DNA of 64,000 nucleotides from Erythroxylum novogranatense (lineage: Eukaryota > Streptophyta > Magnoliopsida > Malpighiales > Erythroxylaceae): NCBI GenBank assembly GCA_029891385.1, contig CM057230.1:22758847-22822846 (forward strand), written 5' to 3'. The position numbers and the translations under genes were made by a program. Shown piece after piece: positions 48,337-60,692 of the stretch. The notes beneath the pieces are model-generated. The model was not told the DNA's origin and did not search any database. It saw nothing but the letters and a program-made list of their open reading frames with translations. The stretch's first letter is position 1. Every line of letters begins with the position of its first letter.

Positions 48337-51300
48337 TCAGAAGTACGAACTTACTTGGGTATTTTCTAAAATATAGGTCAAATCGTATGCAGTAAAGACA
48401 TGTTAGAGCAGACCGTGGCAACTGATCCCTAGTCTGAGTCCCAAGAGTATGAGTATTGCTCATGAAAAAGGTGTTGAGTACATGTGTTAAGTGTTTTAGT
48501 GTGAAGAGAGAAACGAAATAATAGTATTTGAGCCAATGAGGATTTTGGGCAATTGGGAATGGGAAAAGTGAAACTGTGAGGGCGCGAGGCTCGAGAGGCC
48601 AAGGCCCTTTTTGAGGACGCGAGGCCCGAGAGGTCGAGGTCCTACAAATTGTAAACGATATTCACACTGTACTGTAGTATTAAACCCTTGAATGCAACAG
48701 GAATGTGAAGACAGTGGTATGGGCTGATTTGGGAAATACGTGATATCAATTGAGTAATGAGACTTAAAGTGCATGAATTGGGTTATAAGAAAAGGAAATT
48801 GTCGATAGCCTGGAAAGATTACATTGCGATATGAAAGAGATATCTGTAAAGAGTGATAAAGGGTACGATCGAGTATAAAAATATGCTTATGATTGATCAA
48901 AAGCTCAGTGAGGACTAGGCAATTGTAATTCTGATGAATTGTTCGATAAATTAGGATATGTGAAAATGAGAAAAAGACAAAAAATGGATTTACTGTATTT
49001 ATGTTACTATATGGGTTGATTTAGGGAACAAGTGTTATTTAATGGAATAATAAGGTTTAAGTGTACAAATTGGGATGACAGAAAATGAAATGTTGCATTT
49101 CCTGAAGGTCATTTTGTATATGGGAAGGATATCAGTTAAAAGTGTTAAGAGTTAACGAGTTAGCATGAGAATGTGTTGTAGTTGGTCAAAAGCATAGTGA
49201 TGACGAGGAATAGTGATTCTGATGAGTATGTCCGATAAAAAGGGATAAAAGGGATAAGAGGAAATGAGAAAAAGGCAGATAAAGATTTACTAAAATAGTA
49301 CTGATATGAGCATGATTGAATGTATTGTATTGTAAGTGAGTAATTTGAGTTAAAAGAAAATGAAATGTGCCATAGTCTGGATTTGGTCAAATGTAGATAT
49401 AAGGAGAATATCAGTTAAAATGACCAGAGTATAATTTGCATAAGGATATGTCGATGTGAGATAAAGGGTCAGGATGATCAGGTATTATGATTATGACTTG
49501 TATGGTTGATAAAATGGGAATAATAGGAAACGAGGAAAAAGTACTTGGTTTAATAAGGTCAATATGGATGGACAGTATTCGTGTAGTGGGAAATATAGGG
49601 TATTGATATGAGACCAAAATGCTTCGACTTCTAAGGGAATAGAGAAGTAAAGTTATTGAAAAATGAAGTGGAAATGGTATGATTAAGGTGTACAAGCCAG
49701 GTTAATCAGTAGATGTGGTTTTTAAATGTGAAAATAGCTTGGGTACTGAGATTGCATTTCTTAATGCTCATGCATTTATAATTCTAAATGGATTGAGACT
49801 ATACGCATGGACGATAAAATAAGTGGGATGATTTTGCAAATGATTGGAAACGAGATTCATGATATGTCACTATAGGGATAAAGAGGTATATGCTTTGATT
49901 TAAACTGTTTTATGTATGCACATCGGAAATGATGCTAACTCGAAAGAGAAGAAAGAAAGCACTCAAAATGTGTGTGACGAGATGTTGTGTACAAAAAGGG
50001 AGTTAAATAATGGAAAACCGAAAAGAATTTCTTTTAAAATGTGTATTAGTATGAGGAACAAGTACAGAGTATGGTACGGGTCACCAAATCACAAGGGGAC
50101 CCTACTTATGAGCAGGAACAAGAATAAAAATGATTTCTGGAGTATATAGAAATGTTGGTATCACTAGTGATTGTGAATGATTAAAATGTGAGACAAATAT
50201 ATCTCTAGATGAGATAGTCAGAGTTAAATGAAATTTACTAGGTTGTATAGTATAAGAGATTACTTTATAGTTCATTGGGCCTTAGTATCGAAGATGCATT
50301 GACCATAGTGGGCGATACGAATTGATCCTGTTATGATAGTAGGAAAAGTGGAAATCGATTCTCTTGAAGTTTCAAAAAGGACCTATAAGTATATATGGAA
50401 AATAGGTGAGTGAATATATCGAGCTTTGTTAGCGTGAATTTTGATCTATGAGGATAGGCTTTCCATGACAAATAGCTGAGATCATAAACTCTTCTCGCGA
50501 TTTAACAATAGAATCCGGTAATTCTTTCATTGTCTAAAGGTCAAAAGTTCCTTACCTGATACCCTCGGGGTGAGTGCTGGAAGGAACTAATTGCTACAAC
50601 GAAGGAATTTTGGGGACGTAAAATTGTTTTTGACGTTGTGCAATATTTAGTAGTATAAGGAGATCTCAGTAAGTTTAGAAGATATCTGTGTTTATGTGGG
50701 GAGAAAATTGGTATGCTTCATAGGTTATAGAAAGTTGTTTGGGAGTTACAAATCCTCACTGATGATGAGGTTTCCATCACAGGAGGTTATGTTTTTAGAT
50801 TGATTGTAATGAGTGGTGTAACCAGAATAAACAAATAGACATTGGTATGAGTTAATGGGGAACCTTCGAGAATTAGAAAGAACTGAGGAAATCTGTCGAG
50901 AAATGGGAAGTTCGATGAGAAATTCAGGATAACTTGTGATCGTACTACTGTACAGAGGAATTTAGTACTCAAGGAACTATGAGTGTAAATCATGCTCTGA
51001 TAAGATTATGTTATTGAGATTAATGGGAACCAAGCAAAAAGGATATCAATTAGTGACTACGATCTTAGTGAGGATGAATTTATGATTATGAGGAAATTGG
51101 TTAAATGGTATAACATGATTTTTGGTGTTGCTAAAGATGAATAACTACCTGAGCTAAAGTTAGGCACGTGAATTTGAAACTTCTGCAACAATAATTGGAT
51201 TGAAAGTGTATAATTATGATGTGGACAGAATCATATGAGCTATATAATGACTAGACAGATTAGTGGAGATAATCGTATGACTAGAAATTGGAAAGATTAA

Positions 51301-52030
51301 AAGGATTGGGCTGAGGAACTTACGTTCTAATAAATTATATCAAATAGAACATTGCATGGAAAAGTACCATATTCATGGATACTAGGTTACTAAGACTAGT
51401 ATAATAAAGAGGGTATAGTGACCAGTTTAGTGGAGCAAAGGAAATGGGGAAACCCAAATTGAGGATTTGGTGGATGTTGATGATATCGACATATGTATAT
51501 TACCGTATAAAAAAGGTACTAGTAAGGGGACCCCAAAGGAGCAAATTGTAGCTAAGAATGTGGACTTGAGTGAATATGTTCGAATAAGTTCCGGCATTGT
51601 AAGTGATGCATTCTATCCCAAGAATGCATGAGATACGATGGAGTTGTGATTGAGTCGCCTATTTGTAGTGTTTCTACGTAGAGCTATGCTCCATGATGTA
51701 TTCTGATTTGACTAGGCCTACGGGCCAGTATTATGTTCTGACTGAGTCTTTGGGCCTGTATATTGTCTATATGGAAGGCACTCAATCACAATGACAAAAT
51801 GAATGTGAATATTACTGATAGCATTACAAGTGAATGTATGGCTCGGATTATTTCAATCCGATTCTTTTGGGTAGTTGTAATTGGGAATAATGCGTTGAGT
51901 TTTCTGAATACTCATCAAAGGCATTTGAAAGAAGTATGATTTCTTAATAACGAAAAGAAGGATATATGAGATAACAGTACCCCTACCTCATTCTGTGTTA
52001 AAATGAAATTTAAGGACGAAATTTTTATTT

Positions 52031-52042
52031 GTAAGGGAGAAT
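52031..52042 (+). promoter_or_regulatory. Polypurine tract of element A
   Basis: GTAAGGGAGAAT lies directly before the 3' LTR and follows the GGACGAAATTTTTATTT stretch common at Tekay/Del ends. Confidence 0.7.
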
Positions 52043-53825
52043 TATAACATCCCATCACCGATGGGAGGGATAAAATAGTAAATTTAGATAGGGTTGTGAT
52101 TTGTACACAAAATTGTACATGCACTTGTGACAATTTCCGGCTTTAGTATTTTTGTGAAAATTGTGAAATGGTATAATTGAGAAATTGAATGGGAGTGTTT
52201 CATGGGAATTCTACTGAAAATTGCAAAGTGGGTACTGATGAGATTTTCGGTACGATGACTATACTATTTGACACTCCAATTAAAGATTTGACTTAGGAAT
52301 TCTCGTTATTGAATTTTCGAAAAAAAATTTGAAAGTCTAATAAATGAATTGATTGAAATGGAAATAGATAGGCATGAAAAAGAGTGATTCGGAAGGAATT
52401 GAATTTCAATTTAGTCCCTAAGGGTCGGAATTTTTGAATAGTAAGGTTATAAGAGTTGGTATGAGGGCAATTAGGACAAGGCACTTAAGTGTATAAGTCT
52501 TAAGGCTTAAGGAAAGTCCAAAAGGGACTTTTCACTTTTAAAAAAAGGGTATAAATAGAAAGAATTAGGGTTTCAAATGGGAAGGGAAAGGAAATTTCCA
52601 TGGAAGAAGAGGAGGAGGAGAAGAGGAAAGAAATTTTCGATGAAATCATAAAGAATTGATGGATTTTGTGAGCCAAATCAAGTAAGTTTAAGCCTCTCTC
52701 TCCTTAATTAGTTGATTGATTCTTGTTCTGAATATTAAAAGTTATCGAATGGGTGATTTATATGTTGGTTTTTAGGGTTATCGTCTATAGATGGATTTGA
52801 TTTGTTTTGTGAAAAATATTGGTTTAAAGTGAGATGGAAATGGAGTATTAGTGATGTTTAAGTGTTTAGATGAATTATGTGTTGAATAGATAAGAAAAAT
52901 TGGATTGAAAGGGATGAAAATCAGAATCGGGAGGCGGCAGCTGACCCACACGTCGCGACGATGCACATCATAATCTTGCGCTGCCTTGCCTTGTGGACTT
53001 GTAGCCGTCGCACGTCATGTGTACGCAAAGGGGCACACCGAGACGCGAAAAGGGGAGCACACCGCGGCGAGCTCAAGCCTTCGTCGCGGCGAGGACCCCT
53101 TTCTCCTAAATGTATATGTTTTGGTTTTTAAACCATAACTTTTTGTACCGATTGTCAAAGGAGATAAATTCTGATTTGTTATGAACTAGAGACAAAGGCC
53201 TTCATGCTTTATGAAGAGGGGAAATGTTAAATCAGTCTATAAAAGCTTGAAATCTGGGATAGTGGTTTAGTGTAAAATATGGTTATATGTTGGAGAATAT
53301 ATGTGGGATTTATGAAACAAATTGATTGATGTGAGTATCAATTGAACTCTGATTATTAAGGAAGACCTTGAGGGTGAAATATTGGGTTAGTATCGGGAAT
53401 GTCACTAAAGTGCGTGATACGTTTATTTTTGTAAACTGCTACATGAGTTTCATTCTGGAAGGGCAATGTGTAAACTTAGAGTGTTTGAATTGTGATAGGA
53501 GCATTTGAAAAGTCAACCTCTGATATTACTGAGACTCCCAGCGTTAGCACGGAAGCCAGGTGAGTGACCTAGACGGTTCTTAAAGCATTAAATGTTATAA
53601 TTCAGTGTTTTAGATTCTCTTAAGTAAAATGATGAGGTATTATTGAATGTGAACTCCGGATTGAAGGTCCGGAGTATTGATGTGATAGTATACAGAAATG
53701 CTATGAGAATGTGAAAGTGTAACTGTGTCGTGATGTAAAAATCTAGAATAGATTAGAAATGACTGTGATACACTGATCAGAGCTACAAGCTCGACTACTG
53801 AAAAAGAGCCTCGGGCTCGAAAGGG

Positions 53826-54095
53826 AATAGTGCATACCCAGAGGGCTCTCCTATCCCTAACACGCGTGAGAAGTAGTGCATACCCAGAGGGCTCTCCTAC
53901 CCCTCAGACGCGTTCACTGATTAATGAGCCCTTGATGGGACAGTTTAGAGCAAAAAGCTCAACGATTGATGAGTTAGTGCATACCCAGAGGGCTCTCCTA
54001 TCTCTAAAACGCGTGGGAAGTAATGCATACCCAGAGGGTTCTCCTACCCCTAAGGCACGTTCACTGATTAATGTGCCTTTATCGGGACAGTATAA
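53826..54095 (+). repeat. Minisatellite in 3' LTR of A
   Basis: Four copies of the same repeat (about 53830, 53877, 53977 and 54024), so it lacks one higher-order unit compared with the 5' LTR. Confidence 0.85.
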
Positions 54096-54486
54096 ATGCT
54101 TGGTCACCACACTGATATAAATTGATAATGGGTTACTGACTGCAATTATTTTGACAGGGTTGATTATTGATAATGGGTTATTGACTGCAATTATTCTGAT
54201 ATGTTTGATTGAACGATAGGCGAAATACCATACACTGGTATGAAGACAGTGACGGGGTACTTCAAAATATAGAATGTATGACTAATGGTGATATGTTTGG
54301 TATTGTATGTAATATAAGAGCTGTGACCAAAGTTGCCATCGATTAGAGCTTTTAGCTCAACGGGCGTAAATGAACTTTGAGTTCATGAAAGATTCAGAGC
54401 TTTAGGCCCAACGTATAATAAACCCGATATCCAGTTTTAGATAAGGGTTAGATATTATTGAGCCCTTCGATGGGACAATTTAGGCA

Positions 54487-57400
54487 CTACGTGGACCCCA
54501 CTTTTGATGACCAAATGTTAATTGAATAGTAAGCGAGTGAAATACTCGTGGATGAGAAAAATGGGAAATTTGATGAACTTAAGAAAATTTATAGATGAGA
54601 AATGAATTGTTTAATTTTGAGGACCAATGAATTTATATGTAAATGTGGAATTTGTGAGAATATTTATTACGAGATAGAAATAGATTTGTAAATGAGATAT
54701 GTTAAGAGAGAAGCAATGAGAACCTAAGTTCTTATTGAAGGTTTTGAGCATGTTCATCATGAAAATTGAAGGATTTGTTTTGATCTTTATTTTGATATAA
54801 AGTATAGAATTTTTGAGTAAGTGGACCATCGATGGTGGTCACAAAATTGGAGTTCGGGATTAAGAATTATAAATTTTGAGTTTGCAAAAATCATTCAAAT
54901 TTGCAATTGTTTTTCGAGACCTTTGTTCACGCTTATATCTTTTCGTCCGACATCCGATTGAGTCGATTCTTCGGCGTTGGATTCCCAAGACAATTATCTA
55001 CATCCTCATAGAAATTTGTGAATTTTGACATTAAATTAATGGTGATTAATTTAATCAAAGTGAGTCAGGAAATTTTCGAACATGATTCAATATTTTGTGA
55101 AATTCGGGATCTGTAGAGATCCGATTGAAGCGATTCTTGAGGCGAAATAAAGATAAGACAAAGGGATACAAATCATATGAAGACATGAAATGCCAATTTT
55201 GCCCCTAAGACTTTTAATTTCTGAATTTAAGTTCGGATTAGGGTGAAATATTTGGATTAGGAACACTGAGAGTATTTTGAGCATAACTTTTGATCTGGGA
55301 ATCGAAATAAGGCGATTCTTATTTTGAAGAAAGAAGAAAGGTAAGTGAGTTTATAATTTTCTAAGTCTTAAAGCAAGATTTGGAGGTTTTTCCAAGAAGG
55401 AAAAGAGTGGAGAATGATGGGAGCTTCCTCAAGACCCAAGAAATTTCGAAAATAGAGAAGAAAAGAGGTAAGAGAAATTTTAAGTTTTGAGATTTTGATG
55501 AATTTTGATTTAGAAACATGGATAAAGACTTGGGTTTGTGATTTATGAAGTTGATTTTGATATATATGTTTTAGGTTGGGTTTAATTTTGGATGAAAATT
55601 TGATTAAGGTTTAGGCTTAATTTTATGATTTAAAATTTTGTGAAATTTTGGTGTAGAATTATAGATAATGATATGGGTTTGTGGAATATGAAGTTAATTT
55701 TGAAGAAATTGTATTTTATGGTATTGATTTTGGATAAATTGGTTTAGGCCAATTTTAAGATTTGGGGATTTTTGAAATTGAGGATGTAGATATTTTGGAG
55801 TTAGTGTGAATTGATGAATAGTGATATTAATTTTGAAAATTAAGTTATTTATGAGATCGAATTTGAGTGTATTGATTTAGGTCAAGTTTTGAAATTGGGA
55901 ATTTTAGAAATTCGGTTTAGAAAGCTTGGAAATATGATGATTATGAATTTCTGATAGTTAATTTTGAGAATTATGCAAATTATGATGTGGAATTTGAATG
56001 ATTATGGCTTAGGTCAATTTTAAATTGAAAGAAGGAAATAAGCAAGGATCAATTGGAGCTTGAAATCAAGTTTCGGCATTTAATTCGAGGTGGGTAGCAT
56101 ATTTATATTTTGATATGTAAGCTTAATACGAATTTTCGAAAATTAAAGAAAGCAAAAATGTGAAATTTTGATAAATTATTGTTTTGTAAATGTTTGAAAT
56201 TATGATTTCAATGTTTTCTGGAAAATTTTATAAGCTTAAATTCATTGTTTTAAATGATTTGATAAATTGATAGAAATTTCGAAAGTGCATTTGTTGTGTA
56301 TGCATTATTCAATTGCTGAAATTATTGTTTGATTGAATGATTTGATTGTTGAATTTAGTAAACGATAGATTGAATAAATTGAGTTGTATGCATTTTGTGG
56401 AAAATTTGAAGAAAAATAAGATTTTGAAAAATGCCTTCGGGCGATTCGAATCTTTGTTTTCGCCACGTGTTATAATGGGTTCGGTTAGGTCCTTTGGTGA
56501 GTCATCGCTGTCTCTATTTGTATAGCCTTCGCTCGGCTGCCCGCTAGTGTACGGAGCTCGATTTGGACTCCTCACAGTTCTTTCGACCATTATGCGGAAA
56601 GTGTAGTCGCGTTCACGTTCGGCTCATTTGCACAGGACCGTATCTTGAGAATGTGCAAGACGCTCGCTTGGACGAACAGGACCATTATGATATGTTATGT
56701 GTTTTCAATTTTGTCTCTGAATGTTGCATTCATATTTATGAAAAATTCGAGAAGTTTGAAAAAAAAGAGAGAAAAAGTGAGATTATTATGAAAAGTTTGA
56801 AAAATATGAAAAAGGGTTTGAGGAAAAAGTTTGAAAAATTAGCCTTTTGGCAAAAAGTTTATGAAAATTGATTTCTGCTTATTATTCAATTTATAAATGT
56901 GTTATCCACGAGCTTAGAGCTACTCCCCTTTCATCCCTATCTCCGTGTTTGACGGGAGATCGGATGAAAGAATGAAGACATCGGTTCGACATTTGTATAA
57001 GTTAGATTTTGAGTATTTTGGAATTTGTATATGAATTTGTGTATGATTTTGGAATATATATTTATGTTTGATTCGGGAATGAGTTTGCTTGATGAGACTA
57101 GTGGATTGAATTACAATTTAGGCGGTTTAGAAATAGGTTTGTGTTTATCTGCTTTGAGATCCGGACGGAGGTCCGGTTGATTTTGATATGTGTATGATTG
57201 TTTGGGCTTTTAGAAGTGTATTTTGAGCACTTTGCAGTTTGGGTTAGGATAAAGGCAGTAGTTATCTTTCTTAGAATTTTCGATAAAATTTGGGATAAAA
57301 ATGGAATTTGAGATTTGTATGGATAAATAAGAACGTGATCAGATCTAGAGATTTGCATGAGAATGATTTTCCAAAAGTGGAATTTGGTTGTGTGGTTTTG

Positions 57401-57843
57401 AATGAGATTTCCTGAAGATGTAATATGTGAATATGAGAAAAAGAAGAAAAAAAATTCATACCGGATTTTGGAATATGTCTTAGTTTAGATCTCCAACGCG
57501 ACGCTTTCTGTAGATAACTTATGCTCGGATGTCGGACATTTGTTAAGTATCCACTTCGCTTTGTATGTTGCTTTATGATTCGATTTGCTTTCAGTTCACC
57601 TTTATTCTTTGATTCGATTCGCATTCTGTTATTTGTATCAAATTTTAATTCTCCATATTGTTTTCGATTCGAATTTTCGGTGCAAAATTTCCGTTTATGC
57701 GCTTCGCTTTCGATTCTTATGCTTTGTATTCTGATTGGAAATTTCAATACGAAATTTCCGCTTCCATTCGATTCCGTTCCCTTCGTTTTCCGTTCTGCTT
57801 TTCCGGTTGGGATCCGGTTCCCGGATCGGGTCCCAACACTACG
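54487..57843. mobile_element. Solo LTR C inserted in the 3' LTR of A, TSD CTACG
   Basis: The LTR starts TGGACCCC at 54492 and ends GGGTCCCAACA at 57838. It is flanked by CTACG at 54487-54491 and 57839-57843. The 5' LTR of A has the single, empty CTACG at 47714-47718. The length is 3,347 bp, and no protein domain was recognised. Its end matches in reverse the LTR that starts at 63236. Its first 400 bp resembles the LTR of A downstream of the insertion point. Confidence 0.88.
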
Positions 57844-59390
57844 TCACAGCCAAATGTTAATTGAATAGTAAGCGAGTGAAATACTCGTGAATCGAAAAAT
57901 GGGACGTATGAATATAGATTTTTGTCGATGTGTAAATGTGGAATTTGTGAGAATATTTATTACGAGATAGAAATAGATTTGTAAATGAGATCGGAGAGAA
58001 GCAATTAGATTGAATTACAGATTGAAGACTTTGCATTGAGTTTTATATATATTTGTGTATGGGTTTATATGGAGAACCCTCGTGGTCATTATATCTATAT
58101 ATTTGTATTTTATTGAGAACCCTCGTGGTCATTATATCTACCAGATTGGTTATGTAAACTGTTTTCTGCAATATACTTTTATGTAAGTTTTCTATCGTTT
58201 CAAAACGAATTTTTGCACTGCAATTTGACTGAGTGATGTATCATCCCATCTTCGCGGGGCGCGGATTTAGATATCACCATCGATGTCGGGTCCAGGTCTT
58301 ATGAGAGTGGGGTGTTACATTTGAGATTGAGTGAAAAATGTGTTATTGGTATGATAAAGTGTGCATGGCTGTGTGTTGAGTTCTCACGGACGTGATTTAT
58401 TTTTTTTGGTGTGCATGGGCATGAGTTTTTGATGCACCCCCATGACTCTCGCATAGCTATGCGTTGATGTTGCACAACTGACTTAATTTATTTAGTGGGG
58501 TTAATGAATTTTAGGATGAAAATGTTGAGGAGTACTGGAATATGATTACTGGTATGGTTTCATTGAATATGTTTTGGTATTTTAGCTATATCTTGATCTG
58601 TAGATTTCCAAATGAGATTATTTTTTATTTGGAGTAAACTAAGTACATAGGGCTACAAATTATCTGGAGAAATATAATTTTTTAATCTCTATGACTTTCA
58701 ATATCTTGATAGAAGTTGAGTATAGGATACTGTTTCAGAATGGGAATAATCTGAAAATGTTTGGGGTATAATTTTCATATTTCTAAACCAAATTGTACGA
58801 TCTTAGTGTCATTAGAAACTTAAGAGATAGGGGAATACTTTTATAGAAGAGAATATTGTCAAATTACTTCATTTTCATTGTCTAAATGATCAAGAACAGT
58901 AGACTCGAAAGTCAGTTTTTAGAAAAATATGAAATGATTCAATGATTCAATGAGTTATGAATTGTGATTTTTAATGGTTTTATTGAGGTATAAGCCTAAG
59001 TACAAATTATAATTAGGTGAGTTTTAATATATGAATGTTACATGACAAGGATAACAGAGTGATAACTGGGATTGTCATGAACATGCATTGTGCATATTTC
59101 ATATACGTGCATGTGCATTATAAAACACTTACAATTGTGCCAAATAGTGATATATGTATATTGCTTGTTATAGAGGAGCAATTGGAATGTCAACCTCTAG
59201 ACGTTGCCAAAATTTATAAGCATTAGCTTCGGGAGTGACCTGTGAGTAACTTAGACAGTCTCACTCAATTATTTGTTTGTTTTATATTATGTTTGACTTA
59301 TTGAATAAATGTCAATTGATTTTGTTGATTCTGAACAATGAAGGCCCGATGATTTTGATATATGAATGAGTTATTGAAATGCTACTTATA

Positions 59391-59560
59391 TGTGAATGTG
59401 ATGAAATAAATGTTACTCAACAATGATGTTGAATGTCGGACCTTAGGTCCGATGATAATTGTGATTTGAATGTGAATGTAATGAAATAAATGTTACTCAA
59501 CAATGATGTTGAATGTCGGACCTTAGGTCCGATGATAATTGTGATTTGAATGTGAATGTG
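59391..59560 (+). repeat. 80-bp tandem duplication with hairpin in LTR B
   Basis: Two complete copies of an 80-bp unit (59391-59470 and 59471-59550) plus ten bases of a third differ at one position (59480). Each holds the inverted repeat TCGGACC-TTA-GGTCCGA (59436-59452 and 59516-59532). Confidence 0.9.
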
Positions 59561-60680
59561 CAAGCATGTGATTGATTGAGAATATGAGAATGTGAAGCAT
59601 TCCATTATATGAATGCATGTAAGATAAAGGAAGTTGTGACCGGAGTTGCCAGTATAAGAGCTTAAAGCTCAAATTGTAATCAGAGTCTTAGGCCCGGTTG
59701 TGAATGTACTCGGTATCCACTAAGAGATATAGGACATAATTTGACATAGCTTGGTATCCACTAAGGGATATGAGCTAGTGAAAAAAGGCACTCTATCATA
59801 ACGACAATAATAAATGAAAGTGAGTCTCAAGTGCATTACATTTATACTTGATAGGTGTACCTTACCTGATTGAAATGATTATGATGATTGTTCTGAAAGT
59901 GAAATGTGATATTTTATGAATATGCAAAAAGATGTGAATAATATGTTACGTGGATTGATGTGATGCATGAATTGAGTGGATCATTGATGATAGTTCCTCA
60001 TTGTATTCGCAAAACTTATCAAAATTGTAACGTTGACTTTTCAGGACCGAGAGATGATATTAGCTACTGAGGGATACTACAAGCACTGTAGGCTTGTACT
60101 TTTGGGAAAGAGAAGAAATGGCTCAAAGGTCAGTAAGCTGGGTTTGGACAGACTAGATAGATTTTTATGTATTTCCTCTCTCATATATCACTTTTTGTAT
60201 TCGGCTATGATGTTGTATAAGTATGAATGTTGAAGGATGCATTATAGACATTCGGTTTTTATGAAATGAAATGAGAAAATTTGGTTTTAAAATATTATGA
60301 CTTTTCTTATGATTTTTTTATAAGAGAATAAAGATAGATGATGCCATGCTAAGTGAATGTTGTGATTAAACGTAGCGCATCATTATCATAAATTATGTAT
60401 TGGAATGTCCTCCGGGCATCCTGGTATGTATCCTTGGATAAGGGGGCACTACAATACGTTAACAAGGAGAGGATATAAAAGCGAGGAGTCAAAGATGTAC
60501 TAAAGAGTCGGTACAATTTCCATCTTGTTGTTATTTTAGTTATTTTCCTTATATCGTATCATCTATGGATGAAAACATGTTGACTTGGTTTTTATGCTTT
60601 CGCTACATTTTGGTTTTGGAATTTTTTTTAATTTACCATTCAGCCAAATCTAGTATGCTTTTATTTTTTGATCCAATAAT

Positions 60681-60692
60681 TGGTATCAGAGA
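60681..60692 (+). promoter_or_regulatory. Primer-binding site, initiator Met tRNA type
   Basis: TGGTATCAGAGA matches the standard plant site TGGTATCAGAGC at 11 of 12 positions. It lies five bases after the inferred LTR end. Confidence 0.75.

Larger units (their letters stand above)
48320..52042 (+). other. Non-coding interior of element A
   Basis: No frame on either strand longer than about 135 codons exists. None of the short ones resembles gag, protease, RT, RNase H or integrase. The first third shows loosely repeated blocks around GTGTTAAG, GGATAAAAGGG and AAAGGCAG words (about 48480-49700), suggesting old internal duplication. Traces of a very decayed pol cannot be excluded by eye. Confidence 0.6.
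52043..58319 (+). repeat. 3' LTR of element A, interrupted by LTR C
   Basis: It begins TATAACATCCC, so the usual TG is now TA, and ends GGGGTGTTACA. Excluding LTR C and its duplicated CTACG it is about 2,925 bp. It lacks about 195 bp present in the 5' LTR at about 47880-48075. It has a local duplication of GAGAACCCTCGTGGTCATTA at 58074 and 58115. The TATAAATA box is at 52550-52557. Confidence 0.85.
45172..58324 (+). mobile_element. Long-LTR, coding-free gypsy-derived element A (LARD-like), TSD TTTGA
   Basis: Two related LTRs (45177-48319 and 52043-58319, the second with an insertion) enclose 3.7 kb without any recognisable gag or pol. TTTGA flanks the whole unit at 45172-45176 and 58320-58324. 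A perfect 12-base primer-binding site follows the first LTR, and a purine tract precedes the second. AAGGACGAAATTTTTAT before the purine tract, with the TGTAACATCCC start, recalls the 3' end of Tekay/Del chromoviruses. Long LTRs with a conserved non-coding interior define the LARD class, which depends on proteins from other elements. The orientation comes from the priming sites. Confidence 0.82.
43349..60458. mobile_element. Solo LTR B with TSD ATACG, split by element A
   Basis: The left part starts TGTAACATCTCG at 43354 and stops at 45176. The right part runs from 58325 to the CACTACA end at 60453. ATACG flanks it at 43349-43353 and 60454-60458. The joined length is about 3,952 bp. Its parts are distantly similar to the LTRs of A: the start, the GTGACC..AGTTGCCA and TTAGGCCC blocks, and a hairpin. 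No coding frame was recognised and no internal domain is present. Confidence 0.75.
41313..60675 (+). repeat. 5' LTR of the copia element, split by LTR B
   Basis: The two parts, 41313-43353 and 60459-60675, total about 2,258 bp. The junction without the insert has two tandem near-copies of TAACGAGGAGAGGATA, one on each side of the ATACG duplication. The end before the primer-binding site is ATCCA at 60675. A TATAAAAG word lies at 60474-60481. Only one LTR copy is in the window, so its limits rest on the motifs alone. Confidence 0.6.

Noticed and set aside
56309..57868. Open frames in LTR C on both strands
   Set aside because: They show no domain, are rich in Phe, Ile and Arg from AT-biased repeats, and are not supported by the second copy at 63236.
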